IMG/VR virus record: IMGVR_UViG_3300025133_000236
Span: 1 to 42,604 of that record
DNA: 42,604 nucleotides
Strand: one strand, 5' to 3'
Source: a virus
Shown: positions 31,117-39,332 of the stretch, in pieces
How the letters are laid out: each line of letters opens with the position of its first letter
Position numbering within the stretch: the stretch's first letter is position 1
Program-made: the position numbers and the translations under genes
Notes under the pieces: generated by a model
Seen by the model: the letters and a program-made list of their open reading frames with translations, nothing else
The model's database searches: none
What the model was told of the DNA's origin: nothing

Positions 31117-31554
31117 ATGAAAAACATACTGGAACACGTGGCAGCATTTGTTGCCAAGTTTGCTGTACTGCCAAATCGTCGTAATAATGATCAATGGCAG
31201 ATTGACCCCAACACAAGTCTTGGTGCTATTGCTGATTTTTTTCAGGAGCAGCAAGATCGCGAGACCACAGACAAAGAGCACAAGCCCTTAGAGGGTATGG
31301 AGTGCGTCCGCCGGTACATGATCAATTACTTGAACAGCAAGGTTCAAGACTTGGCTACGGCGGACACAGACAAAGAGAAGGCCAAAGATTTGCTGGCTAA
31401 GCGAGTTAATGGCTGGTGGAAACCTACGGAGCAATCGTCGAGTGTTGCTGACTTGAAAGATAAGGTCGAAGTCTTGCAAGCTTTGGCGGATGCTTATGAC
31501 GAAGGCGATCTAAAACGAGTCGCAGAGCTAAAAGAGAAACTTGCAACCATGTAG
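31117..31554 (+). CDS. Unknown helical protein in its own transcription unit
   Basis: 145 aa. The N-terminus has a hydrophobic helix (NILEHVAAFVAKFAVLP), then charged helices and a coiled-coil-like end (LKRVAELKEKLATM). It stands alone between the divergent control region and a strong intrinsic terminator, and points the opposite way from the early operon. Such isolated, separately controlled genes in phages may encode host-takeover or regulatory functions. No family is recognised. The ATG is preceded by an A-rich leader without a strong Shine-Dalgarno. Confidence 0.72.
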   Translation: MKNILEHVAAFVAKFAVLPNRRNNDQWQIDPNTSLGAIADFFQEQQDRETTDKEHKPLEGMECVRRYMINYLNSKVQDLATADTDKEKAKDLLAKRVNGWWKPTEQSSSVADLKDKVEVLQALADAYDEGDLKRVAELKEKLATM

Positions 31555-31574
31555 CCTTTCGATCCATTGAGCGC

Positions 31575-31606
31575 AACCCGTAGCATTTACTTGCTACGGG
31601 TTTTTT
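31575..31606 (+). terminator. Strong intrinsic terminator
   Basis: AACCCGTAGCA (31575-31585) pairs perfectly with TGCTACGGGTT (31592-31602) across a 6-base loop, and a T-run extends to 31606. It ends the transcript of the single gene at 31117 and isolates it from the late promoter. Confidence 0.9.
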
Positions 31607-31621
31607 GTGTCTGGTGGTTAA

Positions 31622-31799
31622 GGTTAACTAAAAACTTAGCTAACGGGGAAAAGCGAAAAGGGGCAGAGGGGAAAGAAGGAAGTCTCTCACGTGTATATTA
31701 AATATATATATAAGATCATATAATATATTCAAAGTCTTAACTCCTTTTAACCTTCCCCCTCTCTTTTCTACCTACAGTTAACTAATTTTTTAGTCAACC
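31622..31799. repeat. Large inverted repeat around an AT-rich core
   Basis: The 25-base arms 31622-31646 and 31775-31799 match at 21 of 25 positions in inverted orientation. Inside, a purine-rich strand (about 31645-31681) is mirrored by a pyrimidine-rich one (about 31741-31770), and the centre (31693-31730) is nearly all A and T. It is a good candidate for a DNA-unwinding/origin region or a large cruciform. Confidence 0.6.
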
Positions 31800-31981
31800 A
31801 TAACCATCTGTTACAATCTACAAGCCATAGTCTAAAGACTATTTTACCCCTAGACTGTCAATAAGCGTAGACTAAAACCAGTAAATACCGTAATCTAGAA
31901 AGAGGGGGAGGGGGGCCAGAAAGAAGTCGCTTACAGAACTATCACCCATTCTGGCAAAATGACCAAAATAACAACTTGACC

Positions 31982-31990
31982 TAACAGTTA
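31982..31990. promoter_or_regulatory. TAACAGTTA motif upstream of the late promoter
   Basis: The same nine-base motif as at 24046-24054. It lies about 30 bp upstream of the rightward -24 element. A partial copy, AACTGTT (32003-32009), is about 10 bp from that element, the same place as in the leftward promoter. Confidence 0.35.
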
Positions 31991-32017
31991 AAAAATACTA
32001 CCAACTGTTGAGCGGGT

Positions 32018-32034
32018 TTGGCATCAAAGTTGCT
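32018..32034 (+). promoter_or_regulatory. Sigma-54-type promoter for the late block
   Basis: TTGGCATCAAAGTTGCT contains TGGCAT (-24) and an exact TTGCT (-12), with GG (32020-32021) and GC (32032-32033) separated by exactly ten bases. Transcription would start near 32045, about 105 bp before the ATG at 32150. It heads the rightward packaging and capsid genes. With the leftward site it forms a pair of promoters that only an activator-driven sigma-54 polymerase should use. Confidence 0.75.
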
Positions 32035-32045
32035 TTCGTCAAGGT

Positions 32046-32165
32046 GTGGACGTTAAAGTCAAGGTTAGGTTTGAGGGGTTCTCGAAGAGGGCCGAGGAGA
32101 TTTGTCGGGGTACAGCCTTGATGAGGTACTACTTTAGGAGACAGAGGCAATGGCAAGAAGACTAG
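32046..32165 (+). CDS. Possible 39-aa basic micro-protein in the late leader
   Basis: A frame from GTG 32046 to TAG 32163-32165 encodes a 39-aa peptide with a strand of alternating Val and Lys (DVKVKVRFEG), then a basic helix (YYFRRQRQWQED). It begins almost exactly at the predicted transcription start and overlaps the next gene by 16 bp. The start lacks a proper leader, so it may be only an open stretch; the amino-acid pattern is nonetheless protein-like. Confidence 0.25.
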   Translation: MDVKVKVRFEGFSKRAEEICRGTALMRYYFRRQRQWQED

Positions 32166-35100
32166 TACGGCAGTTTAAGACACAGGCGGCCCCGGCGGAT
32201 GCCAGAGGCTACACACCGCAGGCGGTGGCCCAAGTGATAGCTCCCGCTGCGGTTGATGACCCTACAGTACCAAGGCCAGCAGCGCACTACGGCACGTTAG
32301 AGACCCCTGTGGCGCGACCCGCAGTTGCTGCCGCAGTTGACGCATACATACCGCCGCCAGCGGTGGCCCAGACTCCCAGAACTATGGGAACTCCAGCCCT
32401 ACCCCCTGACTGGTATCCAGAAACACCCAATCGAATCTGGTCTCCAGACGCAACCACCGGAACACGAAGAAACACCGGCGCAGACGACATCTACGACATA
32501 CCCCCGGTACAAAGACCCACGGTAACCACGACAAACGCGCCCATAAATGAAACAGGGGTTTTTCCTCAGACAGAGCCAGAATTTGTGGAGGCCACGCTTA
32601 CACCAAACGTCCCGCAGCAACCTTGGTTCGTACCCCCTACAGCAACGGCAGCAACCGTACAGCTTCCCCCGCAAAGACCTGTCGCTCCCCCTGACTACGG
32701 GCAGCCACCTGTACCTGTCGATATAACCCCTGAACAATTTACTCTACCCTCACCTACGGTTTATCCGGGTGAAAACATACCTCTACCAGCCTACGACAGA
32801 GGTATTATCCCTGAAGTACCCCCAATAACGACCCCTATAGAACGCCCCACCCCTATAGACATAGGCTACATCGAACCTGAACAACCTATCGACCTTACTC
32901 CCGGCCCCCAAGTAACCGCAACCGAACAATCCTTCTACAACCCCCAACCCGTCGAAACTGCATACGCTGCCCCTATCGAAGTACCCTACCCCCAACCTCA
33001 ACTAACAGAATCAAGCCCAGCGGCACATTACGGAGAACTCCCAGTACCCCAAGACGAGATAACAAACCTCATAGACACCATCATACCAAAAACCATAGAC
33101 ATCCCACAAAAAGGCCCACAATGGGTAGAAGACCCCCACGGTCTGGCAACCCAAGAACTCATAGACCAATCTGGCTTTACCCAAACAGACCCCTCTATCT
33201 ACTCTCCACCACTCCCAGCTCAACCAGTAGACCAAGCACCCGAAATAGACGAAACCGTTCTACAAGTACAACCTCGTTACGAGGAAACCGTCGTACCAGA
33301 AACCATTCAACCACTCTACACACCCCCAGTGGAGACCATACAACAGCTACCCATAACTCAAACCCCAGAGCTGCCGATGCCAGAAATCCCCCCTTACGAG
33401 GGATCGGAAGATATAATAGAATTGTCTACTGATATACAACCTATTGTAGATGACCAAGCACACTCAAGAGTGGGTACAGGTAACTATAATATTGTAGACG
33501 ACTCAGAAATCCCGGTAGAACAAGCTACAGGTGGCACAGTAACGGGTATGGAGAATTTACCCCCCGGCGCACAGTTTGAAGACTTCCACAGAAAAACAGC
33601 CCAAGAATCTCCACGTAAAGGTATAGACTATGCAACACCCGACCAAGAATTTACAAAAGATCCCAACGCAGCAGTTATCGCAGAAATCCTAGAAGAAGGC
33701 ACAACGTCACCCGCAAGTGAGCCAACAGTTACAGCAGACATCGCAGGTGAGGCAGATACAGGTGAGGTAGATACAAGTTATCCGGGTGTGGACGCAGGGG
33801 AGACTTTACCGGCTGGAACAACACTATTTCCAGATGTAGATACAGGTGAAGACGAGGGTGGTCATGGCCTCGGCGAGGATAGTCTGCGAGCCTTGGCCGA
33901 GGATGAGCAACCAGAGCCACGCAAAGAACCCACGCTTGGCGGTCAAGCAGCCCCCGATCCGACTGTTACCCAACCCCCAGTCGGTCAGGGTGGTCAGGGT
34001 GGTTGGCTATACACAGGCCCACAAGGCTACGCACAAACACGCTGGTCTACCTCTGGCGCAGCCCAAGGGCCACCTGTCGTAAGTCACACACCCTCTGTAA
34101 CCGGCCCACAAGTAAACAGGGAGACCGGCGAAATAACAGAAGCCCCACTCTCTTGGTGGTCTAACCGCGCTGGTTACGACTTTATGCAACCCGGTGCATC
34201 GCTGCCTACAGGTAAGCCGGGAGGGAATACAGACGACACAGGCAGCACAGGCAGCATAGGCAGCAAAGACAAGAGTGGTGGTTTAGGAGGTAGTTTCACC
34301 GCTGAGCAGGTTGCAGAGATGGCAGGCGGCAGCATAACCCCTGTCCTAGACCACCTACATCCCGGTGCGACTAGTGATGGCCAGACAGTAACCTTTGGAG
34401 ATATAGGTAACTACGATGATTGGGTAGATGGAGTGCTTGATCTTCGGCCAGACCTCAAAAGCATAAACGACCTAGGCTATGAAAAGAGAGATGCTGAAGG
34501 TAATCGTGTAGGCTGGGGAAACCACGCTCTAGACGGATTCAACCAGATAACAGGTACAATCAATAAGGTATTCGACTTTATGGGCGATCCAAGTAAGAAG
34601 TTTACCGCAGCCATTCTTGAAGACTTCGGAATGAAACCCACAGAAGGTAGTAACCTGAAAGAACTGGCAAAAAACCTAAACAAGTGGCACGAAGAATCTA
34701 GCCAGATGTGGGAAACCAGCGAAGACAAGGCTTGGGGAAGAAAGTGGAACGATCTTACAAAAACCCAAGAGTACGGTGATATGCAGCCTCTCGGCATCTT
34801 TGCTCTACTAACAAACCCACCAGCAGCAGTGGCCATGACAGCCAACAGCCTACTCTACGACATCAAGAATGCTGCAGCGGGAATGTTCAATGACAACCCC
34901 AACTACAAGGGAAACATGGCACAAGATATACTCAATGGTGCTTTCCACTTCCTAGGTAAAGGAGCAAAAAGCGTAGGTTCCCTCTTCGGTAAGCTGGGTA
35001 AAGCCATCGGCGGTAAACTCAACTTCACAAGCAAGGACATGAAGAACGACCCAATGGAGGTCTCTAGACAGCTTCTCTACACGAGCAAGTACGGCCCTTC

Positions 35101-35416
35101 AGGTAAAGAAGGAGATAGCCCCTCCACTATGGAAGAGTGGATGGGCTACCGTGAGACAGGAGACGTTAGATACGAGCTAGTCAAGACTCTTCTAGATAAC
35201 GGTGTAGATGTAAGATTCCACAACAACGCCGTAACATTCGACAAGGGTATTGCAAAAGCGCGTATAGAGGATATAAAGAAAGGTATCAGTGATATGGGAC
35301 TCGATGCTTCTATGATAGAGATAATGGCCGGTACAGAAGGTCTTGACGATTTCCCAGAACTTAAAGCATGGCTAGAGGCCAGAGCAGAGCAGATTAGAGA
35401 AATGGCTAAAAGCTAA
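32150..35416 (+). CDS. Proline-rich disordered protein, first major late gene
   Basis: 1088 aa. Residues 1 to about 450 are dominated by Pro, Thr, Gln and Val without a stable fold, and include two copies of PAAHYG (43-48 and about 289). Residues about 480-710 are acidic and Gly-rich linkers. The last 370 residues look folded, with helical segments (GYEKRDAEGNRVGWGNHALDG; LKELAKNLNKWHEESSQMWE) and a Gly-rich hydrophobic stretch near 950. AGGAGA precedes the ATG. It lies between the late promoter and the terminase genes. It may be a virion or maturation protein; no family is recognised. Confidence 0.7.
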   Translation: MARRLVRQFKTQAAPADARGYTPQAVAQVIAPAAVDDPTVPRPAAHYGTLETPVARPAVAAAVDAYIPPPAVAQTPRTMGTPALPPDWYPETPNRIWSPDATTGTRRNTGADDIYDIPPVQRPTVTTTNAPINETGVFPQTEPEFVEATLTPNVPQQPWFVPPTATAATVQLPPQRPVAPPDYGQPPVPVDITPEQFTLPSPTVYPGENIPLPAYDRGIIPEVPPITTPIERPTPIDIGYIEPEQPIDLTPGPQVTATEQSFYNPQPVETAYAAPIEVPYPQPQLTESSPAAHYGELPVPQDEITNLIDTIIPKTIDIPQKGPQWVEDPHGLATQELIDQSGFTQTDPSIYSPPLPAQPVDQAPEIDETVLQVQPRYEETVVPETIQPLYTPPVETIQQLPITQTPELPMPEIPPYEGSEDIIELSTDIQPIVDDQAHSRVGTGNYNIVDDSEIPVEQATGGTVTGMENLPPGAQFEDFHRKTAQESPRKGIDYATPDQEFTKDPNAAVIAEILEEGTTSPASEPTVTADIAGEADTGEVDTSYPGVDAGETLPAGTTLFPDVDTGEDEGGHGLGEDSLRALAEDEQPEPRKEPTLGGQAAPDPTVTQPPVGQGGQGGWLYTGPQGYAQTRWSTSGAAQGPPVVSHTPSVTGPQVNRETGEITEAPLSWWSNRAGYDFMQPGASLPTGKPGGNTDDTGSTGSIGSKDKSGGLGGSFTAEQVAEMAGGSITPVLDHLHPGATSDGQTVTFGDIGNYDDWVDGVLDLRPDLKSINDLGYEKRDAEGNRVGWGNHALDGFNQITGTINKVFDFMGDPSKKFTAAILEDFGMKPTEGSNLKELAKNLNKWHEESSQMWETSEDKAWGRKWNDLTKTQEYGDMQPLGIFALLTNPPAAVAMTANSLLYDIKNAAAGMFNDNPNYKGNMAQDILNGAFHFLGKGAKSVGSLFGKLGKAIGGKLNFTSKDMKNDPMEVSRQLLYTSKYGPSGKEGDSPSTMEEWMGYRETGDVRYELVKTLLDNGVDVRFHNNAVTFDKGIAKARIEDIKKGISDMGLDASMIEIMAGTEGLDDFPELKAWLEARAEQIREMAKS

Positions 35417-35419
35417 CCC

Positions 35420-35848
35420 GTGAAAAACCACGACCTTCAAGCGATAGCCCTCGTACGCCAAGGGGTAAACCCTGCAAAGGTTGCCGAAATCCTTGAGCGA
35501 GAGGACGAGACTGCCTTCAGGGTAACCTTCGACTCAACCTTCAAAGGCACGCTACAACGCGCAAACGGCAAGCACGAAAAAGATCTAGAGTACAACTCAG
35601 AAGAGCCGGAGTTCGACTTCAACGAAGAGGTGGACAAGCTGCTCCCTCTAGCCTTCCAGACTGCCAGAGAAATTATGGAGTACGGCGAAAACGAGGCAGT
35701 ACGCGCAGGCTTATTCAAATGGTTCGGAGACCAGAAGAGCGAGAAGAACTCCAAGGGAATATCCTTCAATGTCAACGATCTAAACCTCCGCCTAGAAACA
35801 GCCCAAAAACGCGCAGAGGAAAACTTCATAACCATTGACAGCTACTAA
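35420..35848 (+). CDS. Putative small terminase subunit
   Basis: 142 aa, GTG start four bases after the previous stop. The N-terminus (LQAIALVRQGVNPAKVAEILERE) resembles a helix-turn-helix for DNA binding, and the middle is acidic and helical. It overlaps the large terminase start by 14 bp. Small terminase subunits recognise phage DNA for packaging and are usually encoded directly before the large one. Position and the HTH-like start support the call. Confidence 0.6.
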   Translation: MKNHDLQAIALVRQGVNPAKVAEILEREDETAFRVTFDSTFKGTLQRANGKHEKDLEYNSEEPEFDFNEEVDKLLPLAFQTAREIMEYGENEAVRAGLFKWFGDQKSEKNSKGISFNVNDLNLRLETAQKRAEENFITIDSY

Positions 35849-37361
35849 ACAGGACAACAGCCTTAAGTTTAAGTCTCCGCTGGAGCTGGTCTCGTTCGTG
35901 GATGACGAGATACTTGACGGTTCGATGAAGCTCCACAAGTGGCAAGCTCAGATCATGGTGGACTTTGCCAAGCCTACAAACGATCAAGCCCCCTACCGCT
36001 CGGTGGTACGTGCAGCCAACGGTTCAGGCAAAGACAAATACATCATAGCACCCTGCGCCGTCTGGCTAGGCACAGTCTACGACGACACTCTCTGCATCAT
36101 AACCTCTGCCTCTGGTAATCAGCTAGACCGTCAGACAGACCGTTATATCCAGCAACTCCTGAACGGTATCAACCGAATTTTCGATAAGCAGATATGGAAG
36201 CTGAACTATCGACACTATACGAACCTGTTGAACGGTTCGACCATAGAGCTGTTCGCCACGGACGAACCGGGTAGGGCAGAGGGCTGGCATCCGGCTACGG
36301 CCAACGGCCAGTTCGGGGTCTTCGTTTCGGAGGCCAAGTCCATAGGAGACGACATCTTCACAGCCTTGGCTCGTTGCACAGGCTTCACCAAGCGCGTGGA
36401 CGTTAGCTCTCCCGGTATCCCCGATGGCCACTTCTACAACGCCTGTGTTGGTAACAAGTGGAAACAGTACCACGTAACGGCGTTCGACTGCCCCCACCTT
36501 AGCAAAGAGTACATAGAGGACGTGAAGAACTCCTACGGGGAAAACTCCACCCTCTACCGTTCTATGATCTTGGCAGACTTCGGTGGTCTCGAAGAGCAGG
36601 TCGTCATAAACTTTCAGCAACTTATAGACCTAGACGGTGTTGAGGTTGATCGCCTAGAGTCCGACTACAACATTGCTGGCCTAGACCTCTCAGCCGGTGG
36701 TGACGAGCAAGTCCTCGCTGTACGTAACGGGAACGAACTTATAGCCTTGGAGAGTTTCAAATTCACAGACACCGTTGTCCTTATCGAGCATCTTGAAAAA
36801 CTGTTCTACAAGCACAGCCTAGATAGCCCAAACGCCATAATCTACGGGGACGCTGGTGGTCTGGGCAAACCCATCCTCGACACTCTGCGTGCAAACAAGT
36901 GGCCGGTTAGGTACGTACTCAACCAAGCCAAGCCTCGGAATGAACTAGCCTACCTCAACCGGGGTGCGGAGACCTGGTTTAACATGGCTAAACTCGTGGA
37001 GAACAAGGAGATAATCGTACCCAAGTACAACACTCTACGAAAGCAACTTGCCTCCCGCTACTACACCGTAACCCCCCAAAACAAGCTACAACTCGAAAGC
37101 AAGAAGGTAGCCAAGGCCAAAGGCCGCAAGTCTCCTGACCAAGCAGACGCTTTTGTGCTTGCATTTTGCGACTACACCCCTACAAAAAAGCGGGGTCAGC
37201 GTGTAAAGTACAAACTGAACAAGTGCGAAGTCAAGACAGAAAGCAAAGTATTTACCTTGAATCAAGCCAGACGTAGCCAGAAGTTGCGTCACTTGCTCCC
37301 AAGGCGTGACCCCATAGCGCAGGAATTTTTACTGGAAGAGATTAGGGCATTACGACAATGA
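35835..37361 (+). CDS. terL: Large terminase subunit (packaging motor)
   Basis: 508 aa, TTG start overlapping the small subunit. Walker A-like loop is AANGSGKD at 60-67. The Walker B strand is FGVFVSEA (160-167), with Ser where terminases usually have Asp. Nuclease residues lie at Asp284 (AGLDLSAGG), Asp339 (IIYGDAGG) and Asp435/Asp438 (SPDQADAF). These are the ATPase and RNase H-type nuclease domains of a terminase that pumps DNA into the capsid and cuts it. It is followed by the portal gene with a 4-bp overlap. Confidence 0.88.
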   Translation: MTATKQDNSLKFKSPLELVSFVDDEILDGSMKLHKWQAQIMVDFAKPTNDQAPYRSVVRAANGSGKDKYIIAPCAVWLGTVYDDTLCIITSASGNQLDRQTDRYIQQLLNGINRIFDKQIWKLNYRHYTNLLNGSTIELFATDEPGRAEGWHPATANGQFGVFVSEAKSIGDDIFTALARCTGFTKRVDVSSPGIPDGHFYNACVGNKWKQYHVTAFDCPHLSKEYIEDVKNSYGENSTLYRSMILADFGGLEEQVVINFQQLIDLDGVEVDRLESDYNIAGLDLSAGGDEQVLAVRNGNELIALESFKFTDTVVLIEHLEKLFYKHSLDSPNAIIYGDAGGLGKPILDTLRANKWPVRYVLNQAKPRNELAYLNRGAETWFNMAKLVENKEIIVPKYNTLRKQLASRYYTVTPQNKLQLESKKVAKAKGRKSPDQADAFVLAFCDYTPTKKRGQRVKYKLNKCEVKTESKVFTLNQARRSQKLRHLLPRRDPIAQEFLLEEIRALRQ

Positions 37362-39046
37362 CCAAACAGACTTACAACTACATGGATTATGACGATGCGG
37401 CCAAGGAAATCCATCGTCTTAACAGTCACTTACAGACGCAGACTACCAAGGCAGACGAGCATCGACTACTGAGGCATCCGACAATAGACATAGATGCCGA
37501 GCAGCGTAGTGGGCATCTTGCCCCCGATGAACTCTATATCCCCCTGCACCTTGTGGACATGAACATCCGTAGGGAACAGGCACGCTACGTCTCTTACATT
37601 AGTTCGTCTCGCAGGGTGGCCATCTTCAAGAGCCTGAACGACGTTACCTTTGACTCGACCGTGCTTGAGGAGGACTTCACGGACAAGGCCAGATACACAG
37701 GATGGCAAACCTCCCTGTTCCGTATCATAGACTCCATGCAGCTACATGGATATGGTGTGGCAGAAGTCTCCCTCGACGTTACAAAACCCGGTCATTTTGC
37801 CGTAACTGACGTAAACTTTGAAGACCTCGGCCTACCAGAGGACGCAAGAGATGTCCAAGCCTGTGAAATGCTTGTACACCGTCACTACTTCACAGACCTC
37901 CAGCTTCGCAGGATGGCAGAGTCGGACGACTTCAACAAGAGCCAGATGAAAGAGCTAGACTTCGAGAGCCTCTCTGAAAACTACTCGCTGATGGAAGTCC
38001 AGAAGGTTCTCTTCAAGAAGGACAATCTGGTGTATGTTGGTTGGGCCTGTCTGGGGCGTTGTAACGACTGGATACGCAAGCCGAGACCGTTGTTCTTGGG
38101 CAAGAAGGAACAAGGTGAAGACCTGTTTGAGACCCAGTACCCCTACGTTGTCTTCCCCTACAACATAAACGAGGACACCACCATCTCCCTAATGAAGGGC
38201 AGGGCAGAACTTGACGAGTACGCGCAGGAGTCAGCAACCTCCCTTCTCTCCTCTTTCGTCACGGCACATCGTCGCGCCTCTGGCTTGTACTTTGCCAAGG
38301 ACAGCAACGACCCGAATAACACGAACGTCCAAACAAGCGTGTTCTTCACGCCGAACGCCCTCATCGACTCTAACATAAAGCAGTTCCAGCTAACTCCCCC
38401 CGACTCATCCATCATGGGGGCCATACAACAGATTTTAAGCCAGAACACACAGGAGACCTCCCAAGTGAACTACGCTGCGATGAACCGCAAGGACAGCCGC
38501 AAGACTGCCACGGAAGTTCAAGCGGCCACCACAGAAGCCCAGTCACTCTCTGCCTCACAGGTCGCACTCTTCAGTATAGCTCTCAAGAAAGTCTACTCGC
38601 AGTGCTGGAACATATACAGATCTCGGATACTCTCAGGCCTAATACAGCCTACGATACCGCCCAACTTTTTCACAGACCACGAATACGCGGTAAGACCCGC
38701 AGGCGACACGGACGTAATTGAGCGGCAAGAGAAGATAAACAAGATGATGCAAGCGTGGCCGGTAGTCCAGCAAACCGGGGCGGCCTCCCTCTTCCTCAAG
38801 CGTTTTGTCTCCATGCTTTTCCCGGAAGACGGTCAAGCCTACGTACAAGCTATCCAAGACGACAACACCAAGACCCAGCTCCTTATGCAGTTAAACACAA
38901 TTCTACAGTCGTTGATCGTAGACCCAGAAACAGGCCAGCTAACCGAGGAGGCCCAGCCTCACGAACAGCAACTAACCCAGATAATGCAGCAGGTGCAGCA
39001 AGTATTAAACCCCGGTGGACAGCAACAGCAACAACCAGCAGGCTGA
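37358..39046 (+). CDS. Portal protein
   Basis: 562 aa. It has mixed alpha/beta structure, with a long helical part around residues 330-430 and a Gln-rich C-terminus (from about residue 535) that may be disordered. Length, position between terminase and scaffold, and sequence pattern (YIPLHLVDMNIRREQARYVSYI) agree with podovirus portals, the dodecameric ring at the capsid vertex. It overlaps the terminase by four bases and the next small gene by 32 bp. Confidence 0.78.
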   Translation: MTKQTYNYMDYDDAAKEIHRLNSHLQTQTTKADEHRLLRHPTIDIDAEQRSGHLAPDELYIPLHLVDMNIRREQARYVSYISSSRRVAIFKSLNDVTFDSTVLEEDFTDKARYTGWQTSLFRIIDSMQLHGYGVAEVSLDVTKPGHFAVTDVNFEDLGLPEDARDVQACEMLVHRHYFTDLQLRRMAESDDFNKSQMKELDFESLSENYSLMEVQKVLFKKDNLVYVGWACLGRCNDWIRKPRPLFLGKKEQGEDLFETQYPYVVFPYNINEDTTISLMKGRAELDEYAQESATSLLSSFVTAHRRASGLYFAKDSNDPNNTNVQTSVFFTPNALIDSNIKQFQLTPPDSSIMGAIQQILSQNTQETSQVNYAAMNRKDSRKTATEVQAATTEAQSLSASQVALFSIALKKVYSQCWNIYRSRILSGLIQPTIPPNFFTDHEYAVRPAGDTDVIERQEKINKMMQAWPVVQQTGAASLFLKRFVSMLFPEDGQAYVQAIQDDNTKTQLLMQLNTILQSLIVDPETGQLTEEAQPHEQQLTQIMQQVQQVLNPGGQQQQQPAG

Positions 39047-39332
39047 GTTAGCTTACCTGCAATGGCGTGACTCCACGTGTACACAACTGCTCAAGCAAAA
39101 GCTTGACGAGTACAAGGAGCAGGTTCTCAACGAGATCAAATTTAAGTCTGTGGATGCAGCTTCCCCGGACAATCTTATAAGGTACAGGGCTGCACAGTTA
39201 AAAACAGTAGATGACATATTGAGTATTATCAATGAGCGTGGAAACATTATTCGAGCAGAAGGTAACAGTCCAAGATCAGAGGGCTGGGACGGCGACAGAG
39301 GTAGAGTCGGCAGACGCGGACGAAACCGCTGA
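39015..39332 (+). CDS. Small helical protein between portal and scaffold
   Basis: 105 aa. The central part (about 10-78) is helical (AYLQWRDSTCTQLLKQKLDEYKEQ). The last third is basic and overlaps the beginning of the scaffold gene in another frame. The portion from 39047 to 39231 is used by no other gene, which supports it. Small proteins at this place in podoviruses are common, without a known function. Confidence 0.6.
   Translation: MDSNSNNQQAELAYLQWRDSTCTQLLKQKLDEYKEQVLNEIKFKSVDAASPDNLIRYRAAQLKTVDDILSIINERGNIIRAEGNSPRSEGWDGDRGRVGRRGRNR

Larger units (their letters stand above)
31607..32017. other. Non-coding region, possible replication origin
   Basis: About 410 bp with no supportable gene. 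It contains the large inverted repeat (31622-31799), the AT-rich core, several TAGACTA/TAGTCTA-type heptamers (31828, 31851, 31868) and a G-rich run (31901-31915) just upstream of the rightward sigma-54-type promoter. Such density of structure suggests an origin or regulatory hub. No initiator protein has been identified. Confidence 0.45.

Noticed and set aside
32121-34189. Several long open frames in both strands under the proline-rich gene.
   Set aside because: They are shadows of the biased composition; they have no ribosome sites and do not fit operon order.
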